DNA from: Pseudomonadota bacterium
GTDB lineage: Bacteria; Pseudomonadota; Gammaproteobacteria; Steroidobacterales; Steroidobacteraceae
Assembly (NCBI GenBank): GCA_003242685.1
Contig: QGVD01000014.1
Span: forward strand, 1 to 63,776
Direction: 5' to 3'
DNA: 63,776 nucleotides
Shown: piece by piece, positions 16,224 through 25,738 of the stretch
Layout of the letters: every line of letters starts with the position of its first letter
How positions within the stretch are numbered: position 1 is the stretch's first letter
Translations under genes and position numbers: made by a program
Notes under the pieces: model-generated
What the model was told of the DNA's origin: nothing
The model's input: the letters and a program-made list of their open reading frames with translations, nothing else
The model's database searches: none

Positions 16224-17429
16224 ATGCGCGAAGCCTTCATCTGCGACGGCATACGAACGCCGTTCGGCCGCTACGGAGGCGTGCTCGCTTCCGTGCGGGC
16301 GGACGATCTCGCCGCCATTCCGCTGCGTGCGCTCGCCGAACGCAATCGCCGCGTCGACTGGGAGCGGCTCGACGAGGTGTATCTCGGCTGTGCCAATCAG
16401 GCAGGAGAGGACAACCGGAACGTCGCACGCATGGCGGTGCTCCTTGCCGGGCTGCCGCAGTCCGTGCCCGCGGCGACCATCAACCGTCTGTGCGGCTCGG
16501 GGCTCGATGCCGTGAATCTCGCGGCACGGGCGATCCGCACGGGCGAAGCGGAGCTCGCGATCGCGGGCGGCGTGGAGAGCATGACGCGTGCGCCGTTCGT
16601 GCTCGCCAAGGCGGATACGGCCTTTTCTCGCGCCGCGAAGTTCGAGGACACGACGCTCGGCTGGCGTTTCGTCAATCCGCGCCTTCAGGAGCTGATCGGG
16701 CTCGATTCCATGGCGCAGACGGCGGAGAACCTCGTCGCCGAGCGCGGCATCTCGCGTGAGGATCAGGACGCGTACGCGCTGCGCAGTCAGCAGCGCTACG
16801 CGAAGGCGCGCGCTGCAGGACGCATCGCGCGCGAGATCGTTCCCGTGGAGATCCGCCGCCCGAAACAGGAGCCGACGTTCGTCGCGGAGGACGAGCACCC
16901 GCGCCCGGATACGACGCTCGAAGCGCTCGCGCGGCTCAAGGGTGTCGTGAAACCGGACGGATCGGTGACGGCGGGTAACTCATCCGGCATCAACGACGGG
17001 AGCGGGGCGCTGCTCGTCGCGAGCGAGGAGGCCGCGCGGCGCCATGGTCTCGAGCCTCGCGCCCGCATCGTTGCGACGGCCACGGCCGGCGTGCCTCCGC
17101 GCATCATGGGCATCGGTCCGGTTCCGGCGACGCGCAAGGTGCTCGAGCTCGCGGGGCGACGGCTCGAGGAGATGGACGTCATCGAGATCAACGAAGCGTT
17201 CGCGGCCCAGGTGCTCGCGGTGCTGCGCGAGCTGGGGCTGCCGGACGACGCCGAGCACGTGAATCCCAACGGCGGCGCGATCGCGGTCGGGCACCCGCTC
17301 GGCGCGAGCGGCGCGCGGCTCGCCATGACCGCAGTCAATCAGCTGCACGAGATTCGCGGCCGCTACGCGCTCTGCGCGATGTGCATCGGTGTCGGGCAGG
17401 GCATCGCGATGATTCTCGAACGCGTCTGA
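16224..17429 (+). CDS. paaJ: 3-oxoadipyl-CoA / 3-oxo-5,6-dehydrosuberyl-CoA thiolase PaaJ
   Basis: 401 residues, the PaaJ/PcaF length. Catalytic cysteine in INRLCGSGLDAVNLAARAI, catalytic histidine in GGAIAVGHPLGASGAR and second cysteine in CAMCIGVGQG. MREAFICDGIRTPFGRYGG is the PcaF/PaaJ N-terminus. It releases acetyl-CoA in beta-oxidation of the opened ring. I use ATG 16224, with GTGAGGAGC directly upstream serving as ribosome binding site; an in-frame GTG at 16212 overlaps that site. Confidence 0.9.
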   Translation: MREAFICDGIRTPFGRYGGVLASVRADDLAAIPLRALAERNRRVDWERLDEVYLGCANQAGEDNRNVARMAVLLAGLPQSVPAATINRLCGSGLDAVNLAARAIRTGEAELAIAGGVESMTRAPFVLAKADTAFSRAAKFEDTTLGWRFVNPRLQELIGLDSMAQTAENLVAERGISREDQDAYALRSQQRYAKARAAGRIAREIVPVEIRRPKQEPTFVAEDEHPRPDTTLEALARLKGVVKPDGSVTAGNSSGINDGSGALLVASEEAARRHGLEPRARIVATATAGVPPRIMGIGPVPATRKVLELAGRRLEEMDVIEINEAFAAQVLAVLRELGLPDDAEHVNPNGGAIAVGHPLGASGARLAMTAVNQLHEIRGRYALCAMCIGVGQGIAMILERV

Positions 17430-17458
17430 CGATGCAGCGAAGACGGGAGCATGCTGCC

Positions 17459-19582
17459 GTGAGCGACGAGGCACGCGTCATGGAGCCGGTGAGACTCGAG
17501 CGTCACGGACCGATCGCCGTGATCGTCGTCGATCATCCTCCGGTCAATGCGCTCTCGCATCCCGTGCGGGCGGGGCTCCTCGGTGCGATTCTCGAAGCGG
17601 ATGCGGATCGCGGGATCGCGGCGATCGTGGTGCATGGCGCGGGAAAGAACTTCATCGCCGGCGCGGACATCCGCGAGCTCGAGCAGACGCCGCGTGCGCC
17701 GCTCCTCAACGACGTGCTCATGCGACTCGAGTCGTGCAGCAAGCCCGTCGTCGCGGCACTGCACGGTGCGGTGCTCGGCGGGGGTCTCGAGACGGCGCTC
17801 GCCTGCCACTATCGGTGCGCCACACCTGACGCAAGACTGGGCCTGCCGGAGGTGAAGCTGGGGTTGCTGCCGGGTGCCGGCGGTACGCAGCGCCTGCCGC
17901 GCCTCATCGGCGCGAAGCGTGCGCTCGAGATGATGGTATCCGGCGAGCCGATCGGCCGCGAGGAGGCGCTCGCCCTCGGCCTCGTGGACCGCCCGCTTCC
18001 TGAAGGCGATCCGCTCGCGGGCGCGATGGAGTATGCCCGTGAGCTCGTCGCGCAGGGGGCGCCTCCGCGGCGTGTCAGAGAGAAGCCTCTGCCGGAACCG
18101 CTTCCGGACGAGAAATTCTTCGCGGAGTTCCGTCGATCGCTTCCGCGTTCCGCCCGCCGCTCGGCAGCCGTCGACCGTATCGTCCAGTGCGTAGAGGCGG
18201 CTCGTTCGCTCGCGTTCGAGGAAGGGCTCGCGCTCTCGCGACAGCTGTTCGAGGAGTGCCGCGCTTCAGATGAATCGGCCGCGCTCCGGCATCTGTTCTT
18301 TGCCGAGAGGAGCGCGTCCCGGTCGGGCGGCGGATCACCCCGCGAAGTCCGATCGGTGTGCGTCGTAGGCGCGGGCACCATGGGCTCCGGCATCGCTGCG
18401 GCCTGTGCGATGCACGGACTGCAGCTGGCGCTCGTCGATCGGGAGCAGGGCGCGCTGGAGTCGGGCATGGCGCGGCTGCGCTCGGCGGTCGAAAGCGCCG
18501 CGAAGCGCGGTCGGCTCGATGAAGGAGGCGCCGCCGCCGTCCTGGAGCGCGTTACGACTGCACGGAATCTCGACGCTGCACGCGATGCGGATCTCGTGAT
18601 CGAGGCGGTTTACGAGAATCTCGCGCTCAAGCAGGAGGTGTTCCGGCAGCTCGACGGAATCTGCAGGCCGGGTACGGTGCTGGCGACGAACACCTCCACG
18701 CTCGACGTGGATGCGATCGCGTCGGCAACGAGGCGTCCGCAGGACGTGCTCGGCATGCACTTCTTCTCGCCGGCACACGTCATGCGATTGCTCGAAATCG
18801 TCCGCGGCCGCGCAACGTCGCCCGACTCCCTCGCCACCGCGCTTGCCGTCGGCAAGCGTATCGGAAAGCTCGGCGTCGTCGTCGGCAACTGCTTCGGCTT
18901 CGTGGGCAATCGCATGCTGTACGCCTACGGCCGCGAGAATCAGCTCATGATGCTCGAGGGAGTGCCTCCCGAGCGGATCGACGCCGTGCTCGAGGAATGG
19001 GGCATGGCGATGGGACCGAACGCGGTCGGCGATCTCGCCGGGCTCGACGTCGGCTACCGGGTACGGCGTGAGCGCCGCGATCTGCCCGACGATCCGCGTT
19101 ACTTCCGCGTGTTCGACCTGCTCGCCGAGCTCGGCCGCTACGGGCGGAAGACGGGCCGCGGCGTGTATCTCTACGAGGGCGAAAAGCGCGAGCGGCGTCC
19201 CGATCCGGAGGTGCGCGAGCTCATCCGGGCGGAAGCCGCGCGGCTCGGCGTCGCTCAGCGTGAGGTGAGCGACGCGGAGATCGTCGAGCGCTGCATCTAC
19301 GCGCTCATCAACGAAGGCGCGCGGATCCTCGAGGAAGGCATCGCATCCACCGCGGCCGACATCGACGTCATCTGGTGCAACGGGTACGGGTTCCCGCGTA
19401 CGCGCGGCGGGCCGATGTTCCATGCCGACCGGCTCGGCCTCACGACCGTGCTCGACGGCATCCGCCGCTTCGCGCGGGAGCAGGGCGAACGCTACTGGCA
19501 GCCCGCGCCGCTCCTCGTGCGACTCGCCGCCGAAGGAAAGACCTTCGGCGCCTGGCGTCGCGCAGCGGACGCCGCCGATTGA
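17459..19582 (+). CDS. Bifunctional enoyl-CoA hydratase / 3-hydroxyacyl-CoA dehydrogenase
   Basis: About 707 residues from GTG 17459 (GGGAG 9 bases upstream). The N-terminal crotonase domain has VVHGAGKNFIAGADIRELE, GAVLGGGLETALACHYR and KLGLLPGAGGTQRLPRLIG, with both hydratase glutamates. The second half has the Rossmann motif VVGAGTMGSGIAAACAM, TNTSTLDVDAIA, HFFSPAHVMRLLEIV and a duplicated C-terminal helical domain. This is the FadB/peroxisomal multifunctional arrangement. Inside the paa cluster it probably does the jobs of PaaF and PaaH, which are separate proteins in E. coli. An alternative ATG start is at 17480. Confidence 0.88.
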   Translation: MSDEARVMEPVRLERHGPIAVIVVDHPPVNALSHPVRAGLLGAILEADADRGIAAIVVHGAGKNFIAGADIRELEQTPRAPLLNDVLMRLESCSKPVVAALHGAVLGGGLETALACHYRCATPDARLGLPEVKLGLLPGAGGTQRLPRLIGAKRALEMMVSGEPIGREEALALGLVDRPLPEGDPLAGAMEYARELVAQGAPPRRVREKPLPEPLPDEKFFAEFRRSLPRSARRSAAVDRIVQCVEAARSLAFEEGLALSRQLFEECRASDESAALRHLFFAERSASRSGGGSPREVRSVCVVGAGTMGSGIAAACAMHGLQLALVDREQGALESGMARLRSAVESAAKRGRLDEGGAAAVLERVTTARNLDAARDADLVIEAVYENLALKQEVFRQLDGICRPGTVLATNTSTLDVDAIASATRRPQDVLGMHFFSPAHVMRLLEIVRGRATSPDSLATALAVGKRIGKLGVVVGNCFGFVGNRMLYAYGRENQLMMLEGVPPERIDAVLEEWGMAMGPNAVGDLAGLDVGYRVRRERRDLPDDPRYFRVFDLLAELGRYGRKTGRGVYLYEGEKRERRPDPEVRELIRAEAARLGVAQREVSDAEIVERCIYALINEGARILEEGIASTAADIDVIWCNGYGFPRTRGGPMFHADRLGLTTVLDGIRRFAREQGERYWQPAPLLVRLAAEGKTFGAWRRAADAAD

Positions 19583-19599
19583 GCGAGGAGACTCAATCC

Positions 19600-21651
19600 A
19601 TGCAGCTTCAGAGTTACATTCAGGGACAGTGGCGCGCGGGGAACGGCGAAGGCGTCGCGCTGCGCGATGCGACGACGGGGCAGGTGATCGCCCGGGCGTC
19701 GACCGACGGCATCGACTTCCGCGCCGTGCTCGAGCACGCGCGTACCGTGGGCGGACCGGCACTTCGGCGTCTCACGTTCCACGAGCGTGCAGGGCTCCTG
19801 CGCCGGCTCGCGAAGCACCTGAGCGAGCGCAAGGAGGATCTGTACGCGCTCTCATACGCCACGGGCGCGACGCGCGGCGATTCGTGGATCGACATCGACG
19901 GCGGTATCGGCACGCTGTTCACCTATGCCAGCAAGGGCGTGCGCGAGCTGCCGGACAGCCGCCTGTTCGTCGACGGCGCGGTGGAATCGCTGTCGAAGTC
20001 GGGCAGCTTCGTCGGACAGCACATCTGCGTGCCGCTCGAAGGCGCGGCCGTCCACATCAATGCCTTCAACTTCCCCGTCTGGGGCATGCTGGAGAAGCTC
20101 GCGCCGACGCTGCTCGCCGGCGTGCCGGCGATCGTCAAGCCGGCGACTGCGACCGCCTATCTCGCCGAGCGCGCTTTCCGGCTCATCATCGAGTCGGGAA
20201 TCCTGCCGGAAGGCGCCGTGCAGCTCATCTGCGGCGGAAGCGGCGATCTGCTCGATCACCTGCGCAGTCAGGACGTGGTCGCGTTCACGGGTTCCGCGCG
20301 CACGGCACGGAGCCTGCGCAGCCGACCGGCGATCGTCGAGCATGCCGTCCGTTTCACTGCGGAAACGGATTCGCTCAATGCCTGCATTCTCGGCCCCGAC
20401 GCGAAGCCCGGCACGCCGGAGTTCGATCTCTTCGTGCGCGAGGTCGTGCGCGAGATGACGGTGAAGGCCGGGCAGAAGTGCACGGCGATCCGCCGTGCGA
20501 TCGTGCCTGGCGACTGTGCCGCGCAGGTGGTCGATGCCCTGCGGACGCAGCTCGAGCGGATCGTCGTCGGAGATCCGCGCCTCGAGCAGGTGAAGATGGG
20601 ACCGGTCGCGTCTCTTGGCCAGAGGCGCGAGGTCATGGAGCAGCTCGCACGTCTTGCGCGCGAAGCGGAGATCGTTCACGGCGGCAATCCTGCGGCGTTC
20701 TCACCGGTCGGCGCCGATGCGGAACGCGGAGCGTTCGTTCCGCCGACCCTGCTCTGGTGCAGAGATCCGAGAGCCGCACACGCGGTGCACGAGGTCGAAG
20801 CTTTCGGGCCCGTGAGCACCGTCGTGCCCTATGGCGATCTCGACGAAGCCATCGCGCTCGCGCGGCGCGGCGAAGGCAGCCTGGTAGGTTCGGTGTTCAC
20901 CGCGGACAGCGCGGTGGCGGCGCGCCTGGTGCTCGGTCTCTCGCCCTGGCACGGTCGCGTGCTCGTCGTCGATCGCCACTGCGCGAAGGAGTCGACGGGT
21001 CACGGCTCGCCGCTGCCGCATCTGGTGCACGGCGGTCCCGGTCGCGCCGGAGGAGGCGAGGAGCTCGGAGGCATTCGCGGCGTGCTGCACTACATGCAGC
21101 GCACGGCGGTGCAGGGGAGCCCTGCCACCATCACTGCAGTGACGGGCCGCTGGGTGCGCGGTGCGCCCGAGCTCGATCCCGGTGCGCATCCATTCCGCAA
21201 GCCCTTCGGCGAGCTGCGCGTGGGCGACACGCTGTGGAGCAGCGAACGCGAGATCACGATCGAAGACATCGAGCGTTTCGCCGAGCTCACCGGCGACCGC
21301 TTCTATGCCCACATGGACGAGGAGCAGGCGCGGCGCAATCCGCTGTTCGGCGGCCGCGTGGCACATGGCTATTTCCTCGTTTCCGCCGCGGCGGGTCTCT
21401 TCGTCGATCCTGCATACGGTCCCGTGCTCGCGAACTACGGGATCGACGGTCTGCGCTTCCTCAAGCCCGTGAAGCCCGGCGATCGCATCCGCGTGCGGCT
21501 CACGTGCAAGGAGAAGACGCTGCGGCGTGAGAAGGGCTACGGCGAAGTGCGCTGGGACGCGGAGATCCGCAACCAGCTCGACGAATGCGTGGCGACCTAC
21601 GACGTGCTGACGATGGTGAGCGAGAAGGCGATTCCCGATGCGCAGGACTGA
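19600..21651 (+). CDS. paaZ: Oxepin-CoA hydrolase / 3-oxo-5,6-dehydrosuberyl-CoA semialdehyde dehydrogenase PaaZ
   Basis: 683 residues, full length. The aldehyde dehydrogenase part (1-about 520) has AETDSLNACILGPDA with the catalytic glutamate and KAGQKCTAIRRAIVP with the catalytic cysteine. The C-terminal MaoC-like hydratase has ITIEDIERFAELTGDRFYAHMDEE and NPLFGGRVAHGYFLVSA, with the Asp/His pair that opens oxepin-CoA. Both activities sit in one chain, so the reactive semialdehyde is channelled. ATG 19600 follows GCGAGGAG. It overlaps the next gene by 14 bases. Confidence 0.94.
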   Translation: MQLQSYIQGQWRAGNGEGVALRDATTGQVIARASTDGIDFRAVLEHARTVGGPALRRLTFHERAGLLRRLAKHLSERKEDLYALSYATGATRGDSWIDIDGGIGTLFTYASKGVRELPDSRLFVDGAVESLSKSGSFVGQHICVPLEGAAVHINAFNFPVWGMLEKLAPTLLAGVPAIVKPATATAYLAERAFRLIIESGILPEGAVQLICGGSGDLLDHLRSQDVVAFTGSARTARSLRSRPAIVEHAVRFTAETDSLNACILGPDAKPGTPEFDLFVREVVREMTVKAGQKCTAIRRAIVPGDCAAQVVDALRTQLERIVVGDPRLEQVKMGPVASLGQRREVMEQLARLAREAEIVHGGNPAAFSPVGADAERGAFVPPTLLWCRDPRAAHAVHEVEAFGPVSTVVPYGDLDEAIALARRGEGSLVGSVFTADSAVAARLVLGLSPWHGRVLVVDRHCAKESTGHGSPLPHLVHGGPGRAGGGEELGGIRGVLHYMQRTAVQGSPATITAVTGRWVRGAPELDPGAHPFRKPFGELRVGDTLWSSEREITIEDIERFAELTGDRFYAHMDEEQARRNPLFGGRVAHGYFLVSAAAGLFVDPAYGPVLANYGIDGLRFLKPVKPGDRIRVRLTCKEKTLRREKGYGEVRWDAEIRNQLDECVATYDVLTMVSEKAIPDAQD

Positions 21652-22531
21652 AACGGCACGGCGCGTCGTCGCATCCCGCTACGCCAAGCGGTTTCCGGCT
21701 CTCGAATTCCGCTCGCCCGAGGACGCGATCCTCGAGGTCGTGATCTCGCGCCCCGAGCGGCGCAACGCCGCCGACGAAGCCATGCATCGCGAGCTCGCGC
21801 TCGTGTGGCGGGAGATCGACGCGGACCCTGCAGTGCGCGCGGTCCTGGTGCGAGGCGCCGGCGAGCATTTCTCGGCAGGCGGCGACTTCGAGATGATCGA
21901 ACGCATGATCGTGGACGAGGCCACGCTCGTTCGCGTGTGGAAGGACGCGAGCGATCTCGTCTACAACCTGGTCGACTGCTCGAAGCCCGTCGTCTCCGCC
22001 ATTCGCGGCAGCGCCGTAGGCGCCGGGCTCGCGGTGGCGCTGCTCGCCGATATCGCGATCGCAGGGCGCAGCGCTCGGCTCATCGACGGTCATACGCGGC
22101 TCGGCGTGGCGGCGGGAGATCACGCGGTGCTGATCTGGCCGCTGCTCTGCGGTCTCGCGCGCGCACGCTACCACCTGCTGCTCAACGAGCCGGTCACGGG
22201 AGAGCTCGCCGAGCGCATCGGGCTCGTGGCAATGTGCGTCGACGACGACGACGTGTATCCGACCGCGCTCGATGTCGCGCGCCGTCTCGCGGCAGGTTCG
22301 GCCAGTGCCGTGCAGTGGACGAAGCGTGCGCTCAACGGCTGGCTGCGAGTTGCGGGCCCGCACTTCGATACCTCGCTCGCGCTCGAATTCCTCGGCTTCC
22401 GCCTGGCCGACGCCCGGGAAGGGCTCGCGGCGGTCCGGGCCCGCAGGCCGCCGCGCTTCACCGGTGCACCGGCGGGCACGCCACGTGCAATGCGAACGAA
22501 GCGCGTCAGTGCACGCCGCGAGAGAGCCTGA
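21638..22531 (+). CDS. Enoyl-CoA hydratase/isomerase family protein
   Basis: 297-residue crotonase-fold protein: ISRPERRNAADEAMHRELA, RGAGEHFSAGGDFEMIERM, oxyanion hole IRGSAVGAGLAVALLADIAIAG. In the segment where classical hydratases have the second catalytic glutamate (PGAGGT) this protein reads RLGVAAGDHAVLIWPLL, so the chemistry probably differs from plain hydration. It overlaps paaZ by 14 bases and precedes the MTHFR-like gene by 3, so it belongs to the paa transcript. The C-terminus is basic (RTKRVSARRERA). Exact role unknown. Confidence 0.78.
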   Translation: MRRTETARRVVASRYAKRFPALEFRSPEDAILEVVISRPERRNAADEAMHRELALVWREIDADPAVRAVLVRGAGEHFSAGGDFEMIERMIVDEATLVRVWKDASDLVYNLVDCSKPVVSAIRGSAVGAGLAVALLADIAIAGRSARLIDGHTRLGVAAGDHAVLIWPLLCGLARARYHLLLNEPVTGELAERIGLVAMCVDDDDVYPTALDVARRLAAGSASAVQWTKRALNGWLRVAGPHFDTSLALEFLGFRLADAREGLAAVRARRPPRFTGAPAGTPRAMRTKRVSARRERA

Positions 22532-22534
22532 ACG

Positions 22535-23434
22535 GTGACGCTCGAAGAGAAGATCCGCGCGGGACGCTTCGTCGTGACGACGGAGCTCACGCCGCCGAAG
22601 GGCACCGATCTCGGTGAGCTGCTCTCGCGCGCCGAGAGCCTGCGCGGACACGTCGATGCCATCAACCTGACGGACTCGCCGCGTGCGCGCATGACCGTCG
22701 AGCCCAAGTCGGTCGGGAGGCTCCTCCTCGAGCGGGGCATCGAGCCGATCGTGCAGATCACGGCCCGCGACCGGAACCGCATCGCGATCCAGGCGGACAT
22801 CCTGGGCGCATCGGTTCTCGGCATCCGCAATCTGGTGTTCATGGGCGGTGATCCGCCGCAGAAGGGCGACCACCCCGACGCCAGGGGTGTCTTCGACCTG
22901 ACGGCTGCCGGGATGCTCGAAGCCGCGCGGGGACTGATGCAGGGGCACGACCTGGCGGGCAATCCCCTGAGGGGTGCTCCCGAGCTCTTCCTCGGTGCGA
23001 CGGCCAATCCGGGCGCAGCCGACCTGGCGGCGGAAGTGGAGAACACCCGCCGCAAGATCGAAGCCGGCGCGCAGTTCCTTCAGACGCAGGCGATCTACGA
23101 GGCATCCCCGCTCGAGCGCTTCCTCGAGGCGCTGCGCGCGGACGGCGTGGCCGTGCTCGCGGGCGTCATCCCTCTCAAGTCCGCAAAGATGGCCGCCTGG
23201 CTCAATGCCAACGTGCCGGGCGTGCACGTGCCGGAGGCGCTCTTTACGGAGATGCAGACCGCGGCGGATGAAGGGCAGGAGGCCGCCCGGGGAATCGAGA
23301 TCGCCGCGCGCATCGTGCGCACCGTCCGGCCGCTCTGTGCGGGCGTGCATCTGATGACGCTCGGCTGGGAAGAGCACATTCCGCAGATCCTGCGCTCTGC
23401 CGGTATCCTTTCTTCGAGCGCGGGTTCGTTGTAA
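22535..23434 (+). CDS. Methylenetetrahydrofolate reductase-like protein
   Basis: 299 residues, TIM-barrel MTHFR family: GRFVVTTELTPPKGTDL with the N-terminal glutamate, DAINLTDSPRARMT, PIVQITARDRNRIAIQADILGA and FMGGDPPQKGDHP. Family members reduce 5,10-methylenetetrahydrofolate to 5-methyl form with FAD. This divergent type occurs away from metF/metE genes. GTG start 3 bases after the hydratase gene and before a 58-base gap, so it closes the paa transcript. A link to C1 units released by aromatic demethylation or to glycine/serine use is speculation. Confidence 0.78.
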   Translation: MTLEEKIRAGRFVVTTELTPPKGTDLGELLSRAESLRGHVDAINLTDSPRARMTVEPKSVGRLLLERGIEPIVQITARDRNRIAIQADILGASVLGIRNLVFMGGDPPQKGDHPDARGVFDLTAAGMLEAARGLMQGHDLAGNPLRGAPELFLGATANPGAADLAAEVENTRRKIEAGAQFLQTQAIYEASPLERFLEALRADGVAVLAGVIPLKSAKMAAWLNANVPGVHVPEALFTEMQTAADEGQEAARGIEIAARIVRTVRPLCAGVHLMTLGWEEHIPQILRSAGILSSSAGSL

Positions 23435-23492
23435 AAACACGCTCTTTTCCCGGCCGCGCGGAGCGCACGGCCGCAACCGGGACGGAGGCCCC

Positions 23493-24056
23493 ATGAACCG
23501 ACCGATATTCGCCTTGCTTGCGCTTTTCGCCAGCGCTCAGCTGCTGGCGGCGGACACCTACGTCATCGATTCGCGCCATACGTGGCCCGTGTTCGAGGTG
23601 AACCACCTCGGTTTCTCGACGCAGCGCGGCCGCTTCAACAGGACGAGCGGGAAGATCGTCGTGGATGTGCCGGCCCGCAAGGGCAGCATCGAGGTCGAGA
23701 TCGACGCCGCATCGATCGACATGGGCCTGGACGACTGGGACGAGCACATGAAGTCGCCGGACTACTTCAACGTCGCGAAGTATCCGACGATCACCTTCAA
23801 GTCCGACCGGCTGCTGTTCGAAGGCGAGAAGCTCGTCGGCGCCGAAGGCACTCTGACGCTCCTCGGTGTCAGCCGGCCGGTGAAGCTCAGCGTCGAGAAC
23901 TTCCGGTGCGGGACGAATCCGATGAACAAGCGGCAGGTGTGCGGAGCGGACGTGAGCGCCACCATCCGGCGTTCCGAGTTCGGCATGAAGACCGGGCTTC
24001 CAGCCGTGGGCGATGAAGTGCGGATCCTGATCCCGGTCGAGGCCTTCAGGGAATGA
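23493..24056 (+). CDS. YceI family periplasmic lipid-binding protein
   Basis: 187 residues with a Sec signal (MNRPIFALLALFASAQLLAA). Mature part starts DTYVIDSRHTWPVFEVNHLG and contains FNRTSGKIVVD, IDMGLDDWDEHMKSPDYFNV and KYPTITFKSD, the YceI lipocalin-like beta-barrel pattern known to bind isoprenoid quinones or fatty amides. Two cysteines (RCGTNP, VCGAD) may form a disulfide. It overlaps the following hydrolase by four bases (ATGA). Confidence 0.9.
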   Translation: MNRPIFALLALFASAQLLAADTYVIDSRHTWPVFEVNHLGFSTQRGRFNRTSGKIVVDVPARKGSIEVEIDAASIDMGLDDWDEHMKSPDYFNVAKYPTITFKSDRLLFEGEKLVGAEGTLTLLGVSRPVKLSVENFRCGTNPMNKRQVCGADVSATIRRSEFGMKTGLPAVGDEVRILIPVEAFRE

Positions 24057-24793
24057 CGCAGGAGATCGCGCACGACGCGCTCGTTCTCGTCCCCGGACTG
24101 CTTTGCGACGAGACGGTCTGGATCCCGCAGCGGGAGGCTTTCCGGAACTTCCTCGAGGTGCAGATCGCTGACCACGGGCGGATCGATTCGCTCGGGGGAA
24201 TGGCGGAGGCGATTCTCGACCGTGCGCCTCCGCGCTTTGCGCTGGCCGGTCACTCGATGGGTGGGCGCGTGGCGCTCGAGGTCGTGCGCCGCGCGCCGGA
24301 GCGGGTGAGCGCGCTCGCTCTCCTCGACACGGGCCATCGCGGACTGCCTGCCGGTGAGGCAGGCGAGCGCGAGCGTGCCGGCCGCATGCGCCTTCTCGAG
24401 ATGGCGCGCCGCGAGGGCATGCGCGCCATGGGGTGGCAGTGGCTCCAGGGCATGATCCACCCGAGCCGCCTCCAGGACCGCGCGCTGATCGATCCGATCC
24501 TCGACATGATCGCGCGCAAGACGCCCGAGATCTTCGAGGCGCAGATCCGGGCGCTGCTCGGGCGGCCCGATGCGGTGTCACTGCTGCCGCAGATCCGCTG
24601 TCCGACGCTGGTGCTGTGCGGACGCGAGGACGCCTGGTCGCCGTACGCGCAGCACCGGGAGATCGCCGGTCTCATTCCGGGAAGCACGCTGGTCGCGATC
24701 CCGGACTGCGGTCACATGTGCACGCTGGAGCGGCCCGAGGCCGTCAACGAGGCCCTGCTGCGCTGGCTCGGCGCAGGCACGACGGCACAATGA
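24053..24793 (+). CDS. Alpha/beta hydrolase
   Basis: 246 residues, MenH/BioH-like. VLVPGLLCDETVW oxyanion region, nucleophile elbow GHSMGG (Ser about 66), acid in CGREDAWSPY and catalytic His in PDCGHMCTLERPEAV. All three catalytic residues are present. Translation is coupled to the upstream YceI gene by ATGA overlap. The substrate is not evident. Confidence 0.82.
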   Translation: MTQEIAHDALVLVPGLLCDETVWIPQREAFRNFLEVQIADHGRIDSLGGMAEAILDRAPPRFALAGHSMGGRVALEVVRRAPERVSALALLDTGHRGLPAGEAGERERAGRMRLLEMARREGMRAMGWQWLQGMIHPSRLQDRALIDPILDMIARKTPEIFEAQIRALLGRPDAVSLLPQIRCPTLVLCGREDAWSPYAQHREIAGLIPGSTLVAIPDCGHMCTLERPEAVNEALLRWLGAGTTAQ

Positions 24794-24832
24794 GCGGGCA
24801 AGACGAGTGCATTCGAGCTCGAGAGGAACGTC

Positions 24833-25738
24833 ATGAGCGGAGAGATCACCCTGCGGCGCATCGCGATCATCGGCTTCGGTGAGGCAGGCGGCATCTTCGG
24901 CGAGGACCTCGCGAAGCAGGGCGTCGAGGTCACGACCTACGACATCCTCCTCGATTCGCAGGCGTCGCGCCCCGCGATGCTCGCGAAGGCGGAGCGTGCG
25001 GGCGTCCGTGCGAAGGATTCACTCGCCGCTGCGATCGAGGGCGCGGATCTCGTGCTCTCGGCGGTGACCGCGCAGTCCGCGGCGGATGTCGCGCGAGCGG
25101 CAGGACCGCTCATGCGCAAGGGTCAGATCTATCTCGACATCAACTCCGTCGCTCCGGCGACCAAGCGAGCGAACGCGGAGGCCGTGGAGGCGGGCGGAGC
25201 CGACTATGTGGAGTCCGCCGTGATGGCGCCGGTGCCGCCGCACAGAATCGCCGTGCCGATGCTGTTCGGCGGCGCGAAAGCCGAACCGCTCGCCGCGGCG
25301 CTGCGTGCGCTCGGCATGAATGCCACGGCCGTGAGCGACCGCATCGGCGTCGCCTCGGCCATCAAGATGTGCCGCAGCATCGTCATCAAGGGACTCGAAG
25401 CGCTCACACTCGAGTCGATGTTCGCCGCACGCCGCTTCGGTGCGGAGAAAGAGGTGCTCGCCTCGCTTCAGAAGACCTTTCCGCACATGGGCTGGGAGGC
25501 GCAGCTCCCGGACTATCTCATCAGCCGCGTGGCGGAGCACGGACGGCGGCGCGCCGCCGAGATGCGGGAAGTGGCCCGGACGCTGGCCGACATCGGCCTC
25601 GATCCCGTGATGGCGAGCGCCACGGCGGTCCGCCACGATCGTCTGATCGACGAGATGGCGGAGCACGGGATCTCGTACCGGCAGGACGAGCCCTTCTCCT
25701 GGCGCAGCCTTGCCGACGCGCTCTCAGGGAATCAGTAG
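24833..25738 (+). CDS. NAD(P)-dependent oxidoreductase, 6PGDH-like with DUF1932 C-terminal domain
   Basis: 301 residues. N-terminal Rossmann domain with IAIIGFGEAGGIFGEDLAKQG and QIYLDINSVAPATKR, then an all-helical C-terminal domain (IKMCRSIVIKGLEALTLESMFAARR...) of the DUF1932 type. Relatives belong to the beta-hydroxyacid dehydrogenase superfamily, whose catalytic lysine would lie in AIKMCRSIVIK. ATG at 24833 follows GAGAGGAACGTC. It ends overlapping by a few bases the convergent sulfatase remnant. Confidence 0.83.
   Translation: MSGEITLRRIAIIGFGEAGGIFGEDLAKQGVEVTTYDILLDSQASRPAMLAKAERAGVRAKDSLAAAIEGADLVLSAVTAQSAADVARAAGPLMRKGQIYLDINSVAPATKRANAEAVEAGGADYVESAVMAPVPPHRIAVPMLFGGAKAEPLAAALRALGMNATAVSDRIGVASAIKMCRSIVIKGLEALTLESMFAARRFGAEKEVLASLQKTFPHMGWEAQLPDYLISRVAEHGRRRAAEMREVARTLADIGLDPVMASATAVRHDRLIDEMAEHGISYRQDEPFSWRSLADALSGNQ

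Noticed and set aside
14322..16898. 858-codon minus-strand open frame over paaE, paaG and paaJ
   Set aside because: Shadow of the paa genes; no domain, no RBS, and it crosses three well-supported genes.
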